Part shown: piece after piece, positions 1 to 8,613 of the stretch
Position numbering within the stretch: position 1 is the stretch's first letter
Layout: every line of letters starts with the position of its first letter
Assembly: GCF_041749095.1 (NCBI RefSeq)
Contig: NZ_JBGTCA010000119.1
Span: 1 to 27,371 of the forward strand
Reading direction: 5' to 3'
DNA: 27,371 nt
Source: Aquiflexum sp041749095
Lineage (GTDB): Bacteria; Bacteroidota; Bacteroidia; Cytophagales; Cyclobacteriaceae
The notes under the pieces: generated by a model
Database searches by the model: none
Told to the model about the DNA's origin: nothing
Seen by the model: only the letters and a program-made list of their open reading frames with translations
Position numbers and translations under genes: made by a program

Positions 1-282
1 TCAAATTTGCAGGATCTTATCCGAAAATATTTAGGTTTTGACAGGCTACTGGAAACGGTACTTGAAAGAATGGGAGATGTAAATGAGGTGGTGCTTACAG
101 GAGATTATGCTCAGGGAATTGACTCCGGGACCATTGAAGTACTCATCAAAGGAGAGGGCCTCAATGAAGATTATCTTGATCACTTGGGAACTAGGATCGA
201 GCTATTGATTGAGAGAAAAGTTAAATTCAATATCAACGGCAAGTCCAATGCCGAAGATGAGCTTGTTCTTTTTAAAAAATAG
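1..282 (+). CDS. C-terminal part of a protein with a degenerate nucleotidyltransferase-like domain
   Basis: The reading frame is already open at base 1, so the N-terminus lies outside the window; the TTG at position 7 is just an internal leucine. The visible 93 residues include VVLTGDYAQGIDSGTIEVLI, which lines up with the GSYARG...D-x-D core of MNT/KNT-type nucleotidyltransferases. The signature is degenerate: GDYA replaces GSYA, and the D-x-D metal pair reads T-x-E. Catalysis is therefore doubtful. In Bacteroidota such domains are often fused behind a winged-helix DNA-binding domain (family knowledge; the DNA-binding part is not visible here). Its position just upstream of the polysaccharide locus makes a regulator plausible, but that is inference. 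An ordinary nucleotidyltransferase of unknown role is the alternative. Confidence 0.6.
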   Translation, partial: SNLQDLIRKYLGFDRLLETVLERMGDVNEVVLTGDYAQGIDSGTIEVLIKGEGLNEDYLDHLGTRIELLIERKVKFNINGKSNAEDELVLFKK

Positions 283-511
283 TTTGGATTTTTTTTGGTC
301 TTTTAAGCTAAGTTCATTTATCCAAAATGTGACTGAAAGGGCGAAGCTATAGATATTAAGATAAGTTTTAATTTGAGACCTATATCAAAATTTGGTCATT
401 TTGGCCTAATTTGCAGACTTGTATCAAAAAGTAGATTTCATTATTCCAAAGTTCAAAATTTGTATATTCACTTTATTCATGTGTTTTGCTTTAAAAACAA
501 AAAATTTAAAT

Positions 512-3121
512 ATGACCTCTAGTTTCAGGGAATCATTTCATGCCATAAAATTATTGATAGCCTTAATTGTCGTACTGACTTCAGTTTCATACGTCCATGG
601 TCAATCCCTATCTGATATCCAAAACTTAAAAGTTGACAACCTATCTGATGCTCAGATTGAACAACTGTTAAAAAGAGCTGAATCTTCAGGCATGTCCGAA
701 CAGCAACTTGAGTCTATGGCCAGAGAAAGAGGAATGCCGGCAACTGAAGTAACCAAATTAAGAGCTAGGATAAATCAGATAAGGAATAAAGGTGGTCTTG
801 ATTCAAAAGCACCATCTTCTCAAACATTTCAAAATAGACAGTGGATCCAGGAAGACTTTTGGGGAGATGACGAAATTGAAAAAGAGATACCATTAACAGA
901 GGAAGAGGAGAAAATATTCGGTTATTCATTGTTCAGAAATTCTAAACTGACCTTTACACCCAACTTAAACATCCCCACTCCAAAGAATTACATTCTTGGA
1001 TCAGGTGATCAGTTGTTGATAGATATTTATGGAGCCTCCCAGTTTTTCTATGATTTAAATATTAATAGTGAGGGAATGGTTTTTATTGAGAATGTAGGCC
1101 CGATCAATCTCGCAGGGTTGAGTGTTGAAGCTGCGACAAGCAGGTTGAAGAATGCGTTGGGAAATATTTATTCAGGCTTAAGGGGTTCCTCTCCAAATAC
1201 CTTTATGCAATTAAGGGTAGGTAATATACGGTCTATTCAGATTTCTATGGTTGGAGAGGTATTTACGCCTGGCAATTACACTTTATCCTCTTTCGCAAGC
1301 GTATTTAATGCTTTGTATGCGGCAGGCGGTATAAAACAAAACGGTTCTTTTAGAAATATAAGAGTTTACAGAAACAGCAAAATGGTTGCTGAAATGGATA
1401 TTTATGATTTTTTGGTCAATGGAAACCAATCTGCAAATATCAGGTTGGAGGATAATGACGTGGTATTGATACCACCTATCGAAAAGCGAGTTGAGATTTC
1501 AGGTCCTGTCAGAAGACCTGGATTATTTGAAATGAAAAGTGATGAAAACTTAGATAACCTCATAACATTTGCAGGGGGATTTGAAAGTTCAGCATACACT
1601 GGTGTAGCTACTGTTTTCCGGACAACTGAGAAAGAGTTTAAAGTGGAGAATATAGATAGGCAGAATTTTGTATCTTTTGTTCCTAAGGAAGGGGATAGGT
1701 TCATATTTGGAGAATTATTGGAAAGATATGAAAATAGGGTGCAAGCTTCAGGAGCTTTGATGCGACCGGGAACTTTTGCATTGGAACAGGGAATGGGCGT
1801 AAAAGATCTTGTGAAAAGGGCAGAAGGTTTAAGAGACGATGCCTTTATGAACCGGGCATCACTATATAGGACTAGACCGGATTTTTCACTGGAAATAGTT
1901 TCTATAAATATCAGTGCTATATTGAATGGTGAGGAAGATGATATTGTCCTTCAAAGAGAAGATGTGTTGAACATCCCAAGCATTTATGACCTGAGAGAGG
2001 AATTTTATGTAATCATTAGTGGAGAGGTAAATAAACCCGGTGCATTTGCATTTGGCGAGAACATGAAGGTTGCTGATTTGGTACTAAGGGCTGGAGGTTT
2101 TAAAGAATCAGCTACCTCCGCACAGATTGAAATTGCCAGAAGGGTGAAAGATGATGTTTCAGGGAAGCTTGCTGAAATTTTCCATATAGATATTGATAGG
2201 AATCTCAAAATTACAGGAGATAACGCTGATATGGTTTTAACACCATTTGATCATGTCATTGTGAGAAGAAGTCTCGGTTTTCAAAGGGAAAGGTTGGTGC
2301 GGGTAGAGGGAGAGGTTTTCTTTCCCGGTGAATATTCCATTGCCCATGCCAATGAAAGAGTCTCAGATCTTTTGAAAAGATCAGGTGGTATAAACCAGTT
2401 TGCATATCCAAAAGGTGCCACTTTAATCAGAAGGAATGAGTTTTTTGCCAGTCCAAGTGATAATCAGATAAAGTCAAGGAATTTGACCGAAGTCAAGCAA
2501 AATTTACAAAGGATTGAAAGGGATACAACCGAAGCCGAAAAAATATTGCTTTCCAGAATTGATCAGAAAATCACAGAAAAAGGAGGAGATTTGTCCAATA
2601 AGTCAGGAGGATTGTTGATTGATGATTTTAGAAGGGAGACTATTGAAAATTTAGTCAATGAAGATGGAGAAGAAGTAATCAAAATTAAAACCCAGGAGAT
2701 GATCGGGATCAATTTATCTGAAATTATGGTAAATCCCGGTGGTCCAAATGATCTGATTATCCAGGAAGGAGATGTTTTAAGTATTCCCAAACAATTACAA
2801 ACGGTAAGGATGAGGGGAGAGGTATTGTTTCCGACAACATCGAGATATAGGGAAAATGCAGGATTCAAAAGTTATATTTCAAGGGCAGGTGGATTTACTG
2901 ACAGGTCAAGGAAAAAGCGTTCCTATGTGGTTTATGCCAATGGGGATGTTAGAAGGACAACAAATTTTTTGTTTTTTAAAATATATCCATCAATAGAACC
3001 AGGATCAGAGATTATTGTGCCGGCCAAACCCGAAAGAGAACCAATGCCAATTCAAGGATGGTTAGCAATTGCCACTAGTTTAGCGACATTAGGCTTATTA
3101 GTGAATAATATTTTACAATAA
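512..3121 (+). CDS. Outer-membrane polysaccharide export protein, Wza-like, with about six SLBB repeats
   Basis: This is the export channel component of a capsule/exopolysaccharide system. I start it at the ATG at 512 because residues 1-30 then form a clean signal peptide (MTSSFRES, a hydrophobic run, cleavage after YVHG). The frame is open upstream to 419, and ATG 479 is a weaker alternative. There is no lipobox cysteine, unlike enterobacterial Wza. A Poly_export domain spans roughly residues 160-225 (ILGSGDQLLIDIYG). Beta-grasp SLBB repeats begin near residues 242, 326, 408, 498, 594 and 763, each with a G-x-V/L-x-x-PG-type signature such as GEVFTPGNY and GEVNKPGAF. A helical, charged insertion of about 100 residues separates the last two. 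A hydrophobic helix lies at the very C-terminus (GWLAIATSLATLGLLV). The Wzz-like gene follows 33 bp downstream, likely co-transcribed. Confidence 0.93.
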   Translation: MTSSFRESFHAIKLLIALIVVLTSVSYVHGQSLSDIQNLKVDNLSDAQIEQLLKRAESSGMSEQQLESMARERGMPATEVTKLRARINQIRNKGGLDSKAPSSQTFQNRQWIQEDFWGDDEIEKEIPLTEEEEKIFGYSLFRNSKLTFTPNLNIPTPKNYILGSGDQLLIDIYGASQFFYDLNINSEGMVFIENVGPINLAGLSVEAATSRLKNALGNIYSGLRGSSPNTFMQLRVGNIRSIQISMVGEVFTPGNYTLSSFASVFNALYAAGGIKQNGSFRNIRVYRNSKMVAEMDIYDFLVNGNQSANIRLEDNDVVLIPPIEKRVEISGPVRRPGLFEMKSDENLDNLITFAGGFESSAYTGVATVFRTTEKEFKVENIDRQNFVSFVPKEGDRFIFGELLERYENRVQASGALMRPGTFALEQGMGVKDLVKRAEGLRDDAFMNRASLYRTRPDFSLEIVSINISAILNGEEDDIVLQREDVLNIPSIYDLREEFYVIISGEVNKPGAFAFGENMKVADLVLRAGGFKESATSAQIEIARRVKDDVSGKLAEIFHIDIDRNLKITGDNADMVLTPFDHVIVRRSLGFQRERLVRVEGEVFFPGEYSIAHANERVSDLLKRSGGINQFAYPKGATLIRRNEFFASPSDNQIKSRNLTEVKQNLQRIERDTTEAEKILLSRIDQKITEKGGDLSNKSGGLLIDDFRRETIENLVNEDGEEVIKIKTQEMIGINLSEIMVNPGGPNDLIIQEGDVLSIPKQLQTVRMRGEVLFPTTSRYRENAGFKSYISRAGGFTDRSRKKRSYVVYANGDVRRTTNFLFFKIYPSIEPGSEIIVPAKPEREPMPIQGWLAIATSLATLGLLVNNILQ

Positions 3122-3154
3122 GTAAATATAATTGTTTAAAAATCTTTAGAATAG

Positions 3155-4282
3155 ATGGAAAAAACCGAACTTCCTATTACAAAAAATAATGAAGAAATCG
3201 ACTTATTGGAGTTGGCAAAAACTGTTTGGCTTAAAAGAAGGATAATTTTTATAACCATTTTGCTTTTTTCGATTCTTGGGGTTTTGGTTGCATTGGTTTT
3301 ACAAAATGAATATACAGCAGGATCAACTTTTGTTCCTCAAACATCCGAACAAGGGAAAGTTGGTGGCAATTTAGGAGGGCTTGCATCATTGGCAGGAATT
3401 AATCTGGGTGGACTTTCAGGAGGAAGTGAAATACCCCCAAGTTTATATCCCAAAATAGTTTCCTCGGTAAAGTTTAGGAAGGATTTACTCAATGCTACAT
3501 TGAACATTCAAGGAGACAGTCAAAAAATATCATACCAATACTACTATGATAGTATCCACCGACTAGGATTGATACCATTATTTGCAAAATACACTATTGG
3601 ATTACCTGGATTATTTATAAAAAATATTAGAGGGAATAATGTTATGGAATCCCCTTCAAATGACCATGGTTTGATCAATGTCTCAGAAAGTGAATTCGAA
3701 CATTTTAAAAGATTAGACAATCAGGTATCCATTGAATTCAATGAAAAAGAAGGATTTGTTTCCCTATCTTTTTCCATGCCGGAACCATTAATGGCAGCGC
3801 AAATGGCAAGGTATGCAGAGGAATTACTTCAAAAAGAAGTCATTGAATTCAAAATCCAAAGTGCAAGAGAGCATTTAAAATATACTGAAGAAAGATTTGA
3901 GGAAAAGAAAATTGAATTTGAAGGAATCCAGAAGAAGTTGGCCATTTTCAGGGATAGAAATCAGAATCTTTCTTCTGCCATGATTTTAAATCAATTGGAA
4001 AAATTAGAGGCTGAGTATAATTTTGCTTTTAGTATTTATACCGAACTCGCCAAACAATTGGAACAGGCTAAACTGCAGGTGAGTAAAGACACTCCGATTT
4101 TTTCTATTATTCAACCGGTGACTATACCTATAGAAAAATCTGCTCCCAGAAGACCACTGATAGTTATTGTCTTTGTGTTATTGGGTTTGGTAATTGCCTT
4201 TGGCTATATATTTGGTAGGGAGTTCGTATTAAGTGTAAAGGAGCAATGGGAAATTAAAAATAATTCGGATCCAGAATCATAA
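3155..4282 (+). CDS. Wzz-type polysaccharide chain-length determinant
   Basis: This is an inner-membrane co-polymerase that sets polymer length and contacts the outer-membrane export protein. The 375 residues show the family layout: a short cytoplasmic start, a first membrane helix at about residues 30-52 (RIIFITILLFSILGVLVALV), a large periplasmic region with a glycine-rich stretch at about 68-90 (GGLASLAGINLGGLSGG) and a coiled-coil-prone segment at about 225-300, and a second helix near 330-355 preceded by the proline/basic motif IEKSAPRRP. No tyrosine-kinase domain is attached, so unlike Wzc it cannot autophosphorylate, and no separate BY-kinase gene is present in the window. It sits 33 bp after the export gene and before an AT-rich gap of about 220 bp. 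Confidence 0.92.
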   Translation: MEKTELPITKNNEEIDLLELAKTVWLKRRIIFITILLFSILGVLVALVLQNEYTAGSTFVPQTSEQGKVGGNLGGLASLAGINLGGLSGGSEIPPSLYPKIVSSVKFRKDLLNATLNIQGDSQKISYQYYYDSIHRLGLIPLFAKYTIGLPGLFIKNIRGNNVMESPSNDHGLINVSESEFEHFKRLDNQVSIEFNEKEGFVSLSFSMPEPLMAAQMARYAEELLQKEVIEFKIQSAREHLKYTEERFEEKKIEFEGIQKKLAIFRDRNQNLSSAMILNQLEKLEAEYNFAFSIYTELAKQLEQAKLQVSKDTPIFSIIQPVTIPIEKSAPRRPLIVIVFVLLGLVIAFGYIFGREFVLSVKEQWEIKNNSDPES

Positions 4283-4297
4283 GTATTTAAAATTAAG

Positions 4298-4314
4298 TTC
4301 ATTTTTTAAATGAA
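4298..4314 (+). terminator. Weak AT-only hairpin after the wzz-like gene
   Basis: TTCATTT and AAATGAA form a 7-bp stem with a three-T loop, 16 bases past the wzz-like stop. The stem has only one G-C pair and no clear T-tract, so it is at best a weak terminator or processing site. The rest of the gap up to 4501 is very AT-rich; I see no convincing promoter pair in it, although a promoter for ugd is expected there. Confidence 0.25.
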
Positions 4315-4501
4315 ATACAATTATTTTTATTCAAAAAACTTTTATTTATATTTATTTAGTATTTTATTTGCATTATAAATGTTATTCGCCCAATTAATAA
4401 ACCTAAGTTTTAATCAAAATCTATCTCAATAGAATTTTCTATTAAATTATAATCATTAGAAAAATCAGTATTTAAATTATTAACCTTTAAACTTTTAAAA
4501 A

Positions 4502-5818
4502 ATGAAAATTACAGTAGTAGGTACAGGATACGTTGGTTTGGTATCAGGAGCATGTTTTTCCGAAGTCGGCATTGAAGTTGTTTGTGTGGACATCGATCAA
4601 AAAAAGATTGATAATCTGGTAAATGGCATCATGCCAATTTATGAGCCTGGATTGGAAGAAATTGTCAAAAGAAATTTTGCAAGTGGCAGGCTTCAGTTTT
4701 CCACTAACCTTGGAGATGCCATACAAGGTTCCCAAGTAGCATTCATTGCAGTAGGAACACCTCCGGGAGAAGATGGATCCGCAGATTTGAAATATGTTTT
4801 GGCAGTAGCAGATGAAATCGGTAGGACGATGACCGATTATATTGTCGTAGCCACCAAAAGTACAGTTCCTGTTACCACAGGTGAGAAAGTTAAAGCTGCT
4901 ATTCAATCCGCATTGGATGAAAGAAGCTCTGATCTGACATTTGCCGTAGCCTCGAATCCTGAATTTTTGAAAGAAGGTGCCGCAGTAGATGATTTTATGA
5001 AACCTGATAGAATAGTCATTGGAATTGATGATGAAAGGGCAGAAGAGATCATGAAAAGATTATACAAACCATTTCAACTGAACGGGGACAGAATCATATA
5101 TATGGATATCCCATCTGCGGAAATGACGAAATATACAGCCAATGCGATGTTGGCCACTAAGATTTCATTTATGAATGATATTGCCAATCTGTGCGAGTTG
5201 GTAGGTGCTGATGCCAATATGGTAAGAAAAGGTATTGGTTCTGATCCTAGAATAGGCAATAAGTTTATTTATCCCGGGGTTGGATATGGAGGATCATGTT
5301 TCCCAAAAGATGTCAAAGCTATCATTAAAACCGGGAAAAAATATGGTTATGACCTTAGGGTACTACAGGCTGTAGAAGATGTAAATGATGATCAGAAACA
5401 TGTTCTGGTTCAAAAAATCAAAAAACATTTTGGTGATGATTTAAGTGGTAAGACGTTTGCCATGTGGGGATTGAGCTTCAAGCCGAATACGGATGATATG
5501 CGGGAATCACCTGCTATTGTAATTATTGACCAATTGATTGAGGCGGGTGCGAAAGTCAAAGCCTATGATCCGATTGCAATGAAAGAAGCGCAGCATATTT
5601 ATGTTGGAGATAAAATTACTTATGCCAAAGATGCTTATGATGCCTGTGTGGATACTGATGCTTTACTCTTGGTAACTGAATGGTCAGAATTCAGAATACC
5701 AAGCTGGTCTGCGATTGGAAAATTATTGCATGGAAAAGTGGTTTTTGATGGCAGAAATATTTACGACAAAAAGTATCTCTCTGAAATGGGGTTCACTCAT
5801 TATGGTATCGGAATCTAA
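4502..5818 (+). CDS. ugd: UDP-glucose 6-dehydrogenase
   Basis: It oxidises UDP-glucose twice with NAD+ to UDP-glucuronate, a cytoplasmic precursor for acidic surface polysaccharides. The 438 residues match the family length. The N-terminal Rossmann motif is VVGTGYVG (residues 5-12), the NAD-binding part includes STVPVTTGEKV, and the catalytic cysteine is C266 within GYGGSCFPKD. The middle dimerisation helix contains the usual AEMTKYTANAMLATKISFMNDIA. The C-terminal UDP-binding domain includes WGLSFKPNTDDMRESP. The ATG follows an A-rich leader typical of Bacteroidota and lies 219 bp after the wzz-like gene. A second dehydrogenase of the same superfamily follows 40 bp downstream, so uronic acids are probably major components of the polymer. 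Confidence 0.95.
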   Translation: MKITVVGTGYVGLVSGACFSEVGIEVVCVDIDQKKIDNLVNGIMPIYEPGLEEIVKRNFASGRLQFSTNLGDAIQGSQVAFIAVGTPPGEDGSADLKYVLAVADEIGRTMTDYIVVATKSTVPVTTGEKVKAAIQSALDERSSDLTFAVASNPEFLKEGAAVDDFMKPDRIVIGIDDERAEEIMKRLYKPFQLNGDRIIYMDIPSAEMTKYTANAMLATKISFMNDIANLCELVGADANMVRKGIGSDPRIGNKFIYPGVGYGGSCFPKDVKAIIKTGKKYGYDLRVLQAVEDVNDDQKHVLVQKIKKHFGDDLSGKTFAMWGLSFKPNTDDMRESPAIVIIDQLIEAGAKVKAYDPIAMKEAQHIYVGDKITYAKDAYDACVDTDALLLVTEWSEFRIPSWSAIGKLLHGKVVFDGRNIYDKKYLSEMGFTHYGIGI

Positions 5819-5858
5819 CAAACAAAAAAATAAAATTTAGATAATTTTTAATTATAAC

Positions 5859-7169
5859 ATGTTAAAATCATTTGCAGAATCAAAAATAGCAATTGTTGGT
5901 TTAGGCTACGTGGGTCTCCCATTGGCGGTAGCTTTTGCTGAAAAGTTTGCCACAGTGGGATATGATATCGATCCTAAAAGAGTTGACCAACTGCAAAAAG
6001 GACACGATAGAACACTGGAAGTCGAAGATGAAGACCTTAAAAAAGTATTGGTAAAAACTGTCGTAGAATTGGAGGATAAGAATAAGGGGCTTTTGGTTTC
6101 TGATGCAATCATACCTATATCATCTTGTAGCATATACATCGTTACGGTACCAACCCCAACTGACAAACATAACAAGCCTGTATTGACACCCATGTTGAAG
6201 GCCTCAGAAATGATCGGAAAAATCCTTAAAAAAGGTGATGTGGTCATCTATGAATCCACAGTATATCCCGGGGTTACCGAAGAGGAATGTGTGCCGGTTT
6301 TGGAAAAATTTTCAGGTTTAAAATTCAATGAGGATTTCTTTGCTGGCTACTCACCCGAGAGAATCAATCCAGGAGATAAAGAACACACTGTAACCAAAAT
6401 CCTAAAAGTAACTTCCGGTTCTACACCCGAAGTAGCAGAATATGTAGATCAATTATATAAATCTGTCATCACAGCAGGTACCCACAAAGCTTCCTCAATA
6501 AAAGTAGCCGAAGCGGCAAAAGTGATTGAAAATTCCCAAAGAGATATCAATATTGCTTTTGTGAATGAACTTTCAAAAATATTTAACCTTTTAGGCATAG
6601 ACACACAAGAAGTTTTGGAAGCTGCTGGGACCAAATGGAATTTTCTTCCCTTCAAACCAGGCTTGGTTGGAGGTCATTGCATAGGTGTCGATCCGTTTTA
6701 TCTGGCCCAAAAAGCCCAAGAAGTAGGATATCATCCAGAAATTATCCTAGCTGGTAGAAGATTAAATGATTCCATGGGAAAGCATGTTGCAACTGAAGTA
6801 ATCAAGCACATGATGCGAAAGGATTTAAAAGTGATTGATTCCAAAGTATTGATCCTTGGATTTACCTTCAAAGAAGATTGTCCCGATGTGAGAAATACAC
6901 GAGTGATAGATATCTATAAGGAATTGAAATCTTTTGATATGGAAGTGGATGTTTATGACCCTTGGGCTGATTCTAAAGAGGTGGAGCATGAATATGGAAT
7001 AACAATTATTAATGGGAATAATAAACCTGTACTAGAAGACTATTCGGCAATAATTTTGGCTGTCGCACATAAGGAATTTAAATCATGGTCTATCAAAAAA
7101 TCCGAAAAACAGGTAATATTTGATGTGAAATCTGTATTGCCTAAAAAAGATGTCGACTGTAGGTTGTAA
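5859..7169 (+). CDS. tviB: UDP-N-acetylhexosamine 6-dehydrogenase, TviB/VipA type
   Basis: This is a nucleotide-sugar dehydrogenase predicted to oxidise the C6 of UDP-GlcNAc or UDP-GalNAc to the corresponding N-acetyl-hexosaminuronate, using NAD+. The Rossmann motif is IVGLGYVGLPLAVAFA (residues 12-27). TVPTPTDKHNKPVLTP and YESTVYPGVTEEECVPVLE are typical of the TviB/WbpA group rather than Ugd. The catalytic cysteine is C274 in GGHCIGVDPFYL, and the C-terminal domain carries LGFTFKEDCPDVRNTRV. At 436 residues it is of normal length. The exact epimer used (GlcNAc or GalNAc) cannot be decided from sequence; no UDP-GlcNAc 4-epimerase gene is seen here. It lies 40 bp behind ugd and was probably transcribed with it. 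Confidence 0.9.
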   Translation: MLKSFAESKIAIVGLGYVGLPLAVAFAEKFATVGYDIDPKRVDQLQKGHDRTLEVEDEDLKKVLVKTVVELEDKNKGLLVSDAIIPISSCSIYIVTVPTPTDKHNKPVLTPMLKASEMIGKILKKGDVVIYESTVYPGVTEEECVPVLEKFSGLKFNEDFFAGYSPERINPGDKEHTVTKILKVTSGSTPEVAEYVDQLYKSVITAGTHKASSIKVAEAAKVIENSQRDINIAFVNELSKIFNLLGIDTQEVLEAAGTKWNFLPFKPGLVGGHCIGVDPFYLAQKAQEVGYHPEIILAGRRLNDSMGKHVATEVIKHMMRKDLKVIDSKVLILGFTFKEDCPDVRNTRVIDIYKELKSFDMEVDVYDPWADSKEVEHEYGITIINGNNKPVLEDYSAIILAVAHKEFKSWSIKKSEKQVIFDVKSVLPKKDVDCRL

Positions 7170-7212
7170 TAAAAGAAGATTAAAAAAATCCCCATTGACA
7201 TCTAATTAAATT

Positions 7213-7256
7213 GTTTAAAAATTAAAAAATAGTGACTCATATTTTAATTTTTAAAC
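7213..7256 (+). promoter_or_regulatory. Perfect 15-bp inverted repeat directly upstream of wzx
   Basis: GTTTAAAAATTAAAA (7213-7227) and its exact reverse complement (7242-7256) flank a 14-base loop that contains TGACTCA. The second arm ends seven bases before the wzx ATG, so a folded RNA would hold the translation start at the base of the stem. The stem has one G-C pair and no following T-tract, which argues against a classic terminator. It could be an attenuator, an mRNA processing site or a protein-binding operator; which one is unknown. Confidence 0.5.
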
Positions 7257-7263
7257 CGGAATT

Positions 7264-8604
7264 ATGTTAAAAAAAATATTCACAACTTCTAATGACAGAA
7301 GTTCTAAATATCTAAAAAACACTTTTTTTATAATTATTTTTCAAGGAGGAAATGTTGTATCAAATTTTTTATTAGTTACAATAACTTTAAATTTTTTAGG
7401 AGTAGAAGAATATGGTGTTTGGATTACTTTGACTTCACTGGTAACATGGTTCAGCTTTTTGGATATTGGTTTAGCTCATGGTTTAAGAAATAAATATGCT
7501 GAAGCTAAAGCAGAAAATGATTTTTTGAAAATAAAAAGTTTGGTTAGTACAGCTTTTTTCAGCCTTTTATTTTTAAGTTTATTTGGATTTGTAATTGTAT
7601 TTTTGGTTGGTTCCAATCTTAATTGGGCTACATTGTTAAATGGACCGGATTATCTTAAAAATGAATTAAGAAATGTAGGACTATTTATGGTTTCTACTTT
7701 TTTTTTAAGACTAGTTTTAAATATTGTTGCAGTTTTAAAGACAGCAGACCAACAACCTTCTGTAGCTACATTTTTAACTACAAGTGGTAATATACTTTCT
7801 CTGGTTGGTATTTTTCTATTAATAGAATTCTATAACCCGTCATTTCTGCAACTGGGTGTCGTTCTTTCAATTTCCCAAGTTTTGCCAATATTAATTGCTT
7901 TTATTTTTTATTTTTCAAATTCATATAAAAACATCTTTCCAAAAATAGAGTATTTTTCTAAATCCAATCTTAATTCTATCTTTTCAATAGGCTTTAAATT
8001 TTTTATCATCCAATTATTGAATTTAATAATCCTTCAATCGAATATCTTAATTATTGCACATGTATGCGGGCCAGAATCTGTTGCAGATTATAGTATTGCT
8101 TTCAAATATTTATGGTTAATTATTATTTTGCATGGTGCTATTATCAATCCGCTTTGGTCTGCATCTACAGAAGCTTATGCTAATAATGATAGGGTATGGT
8201 TGAAAAATATAATGTCAAGATTGAATAGGGTTTTTTTGGTATTAGTTTTAATAGGAATTTTATTGATCTTCGGGTCTTCATTTTTTTACAAAATATGGCT
8301 GAAGGGAAATATAGAAGTTGACTATTTATTGCTTTTCTTGATATTTTTGAATTTTACCTTCACTATGAGGTATTCCACTTTTAGAATGTTTATGAATGGT
8401 GTTGGAAAAATTAGACTCCAACTATTTGTAACTAGTATTCAAGCTATTTTACATATTCCACTTGCCATTATAGCTGCAAATTACTTAGATGTGTATGGAG
8501 TAATTTTAGTCTCTATTACGTGGACTTTTTTCAATTCTGTGTGGGAACCTATACAATTTAAAAAAATAATCTCTGAAAGCGCAGTCGGTATTTGGTCGCG
8601 TTAA
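7264..8604 (+). CDS. Oligosaccharide flippase, Wzx family
   Basis: This inner-membrane protein should flip undecaprenyl-diphosphate-linked repeat units to the periplasm. The 446 residues are almost entirely hydrophobic segments, about 12 or more membrane helices. The start of the polytopic core reads FQGGNVVSNFLLVTITLNFL, followed by YGVWITLTSLVTWFSFLDIG and LAHGLRNKYAEA, a pattern typical of the MOP/Wzx superfamily (polysaccharide biosynthesis protein). Base composition is strikingly AT-rich here and in the next gene, more so than in the sugar-nucleotide genes, as is usual for Wzx and Wzy. It begins seven bases after an inverted repeat, and the polymerase gene follows after nine bases, so the two are surely co-transcribed. 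Confidence 0.9.
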   Translation: MLKKIFTTSNDRSSKYLKNTFFIIIFQGGNVVSNFLLVTITLNFLGVEEYGVWITLTSLVTWFSFLDIGLAHGLRNKYAEAKAENDFLKIKSLVSTAFFSLLFLSLFGFVIVFLVGSNLNWATLLNGPDYLKNELRNVGLFMVSTFFLRLVLNIVAVLKTADQQPSVATFLTTSGNILSLVGIFLLIEFYNPSFLQLGVVLSISQVLPILIAFIFYFSNSYKNIFPKIEYFSKSNLNSIFSIGFKFFIIQLLNLIILQSNILIIAHVCGPESVADYSIAFKYLWLIIILHGAIINPLWSASTEAYANNDRVWLKNIMSRLNRVFLVLVLIGILLIFGSSFFYKIWLKGNIEVDYLLLFLIFLNFTFTMRYSTFRMFMNGVGKIRLQLFVTSIQAILHIPLAIIAANYLDVYGVILVSITWTFFNSVWEPIQFKKIISESAVGIWSR

Positions 8605-8613
8605 TAGGTCGCT

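Noticed and set aside
372..413. Promoter candidate before the export gene (TAATTTG at 407-413)
   Set aside because: No TTTG element at a suitable distance; TTTG copies lie 12 or 31 bases away, so the match is not convincing.
419..511. N-terminal extension of the export protein from TTG 419 or ATG 479
   Set aside because: The ATG at 512 gives a standard signal peptide; the extension would place an odd extra hydrophobic and basic segment before it.
4544..4906. 120-codon open frame antisense to ugd
   Set aside because: Shadow of ugd codons; the real gene has full motifs on the plus strand.
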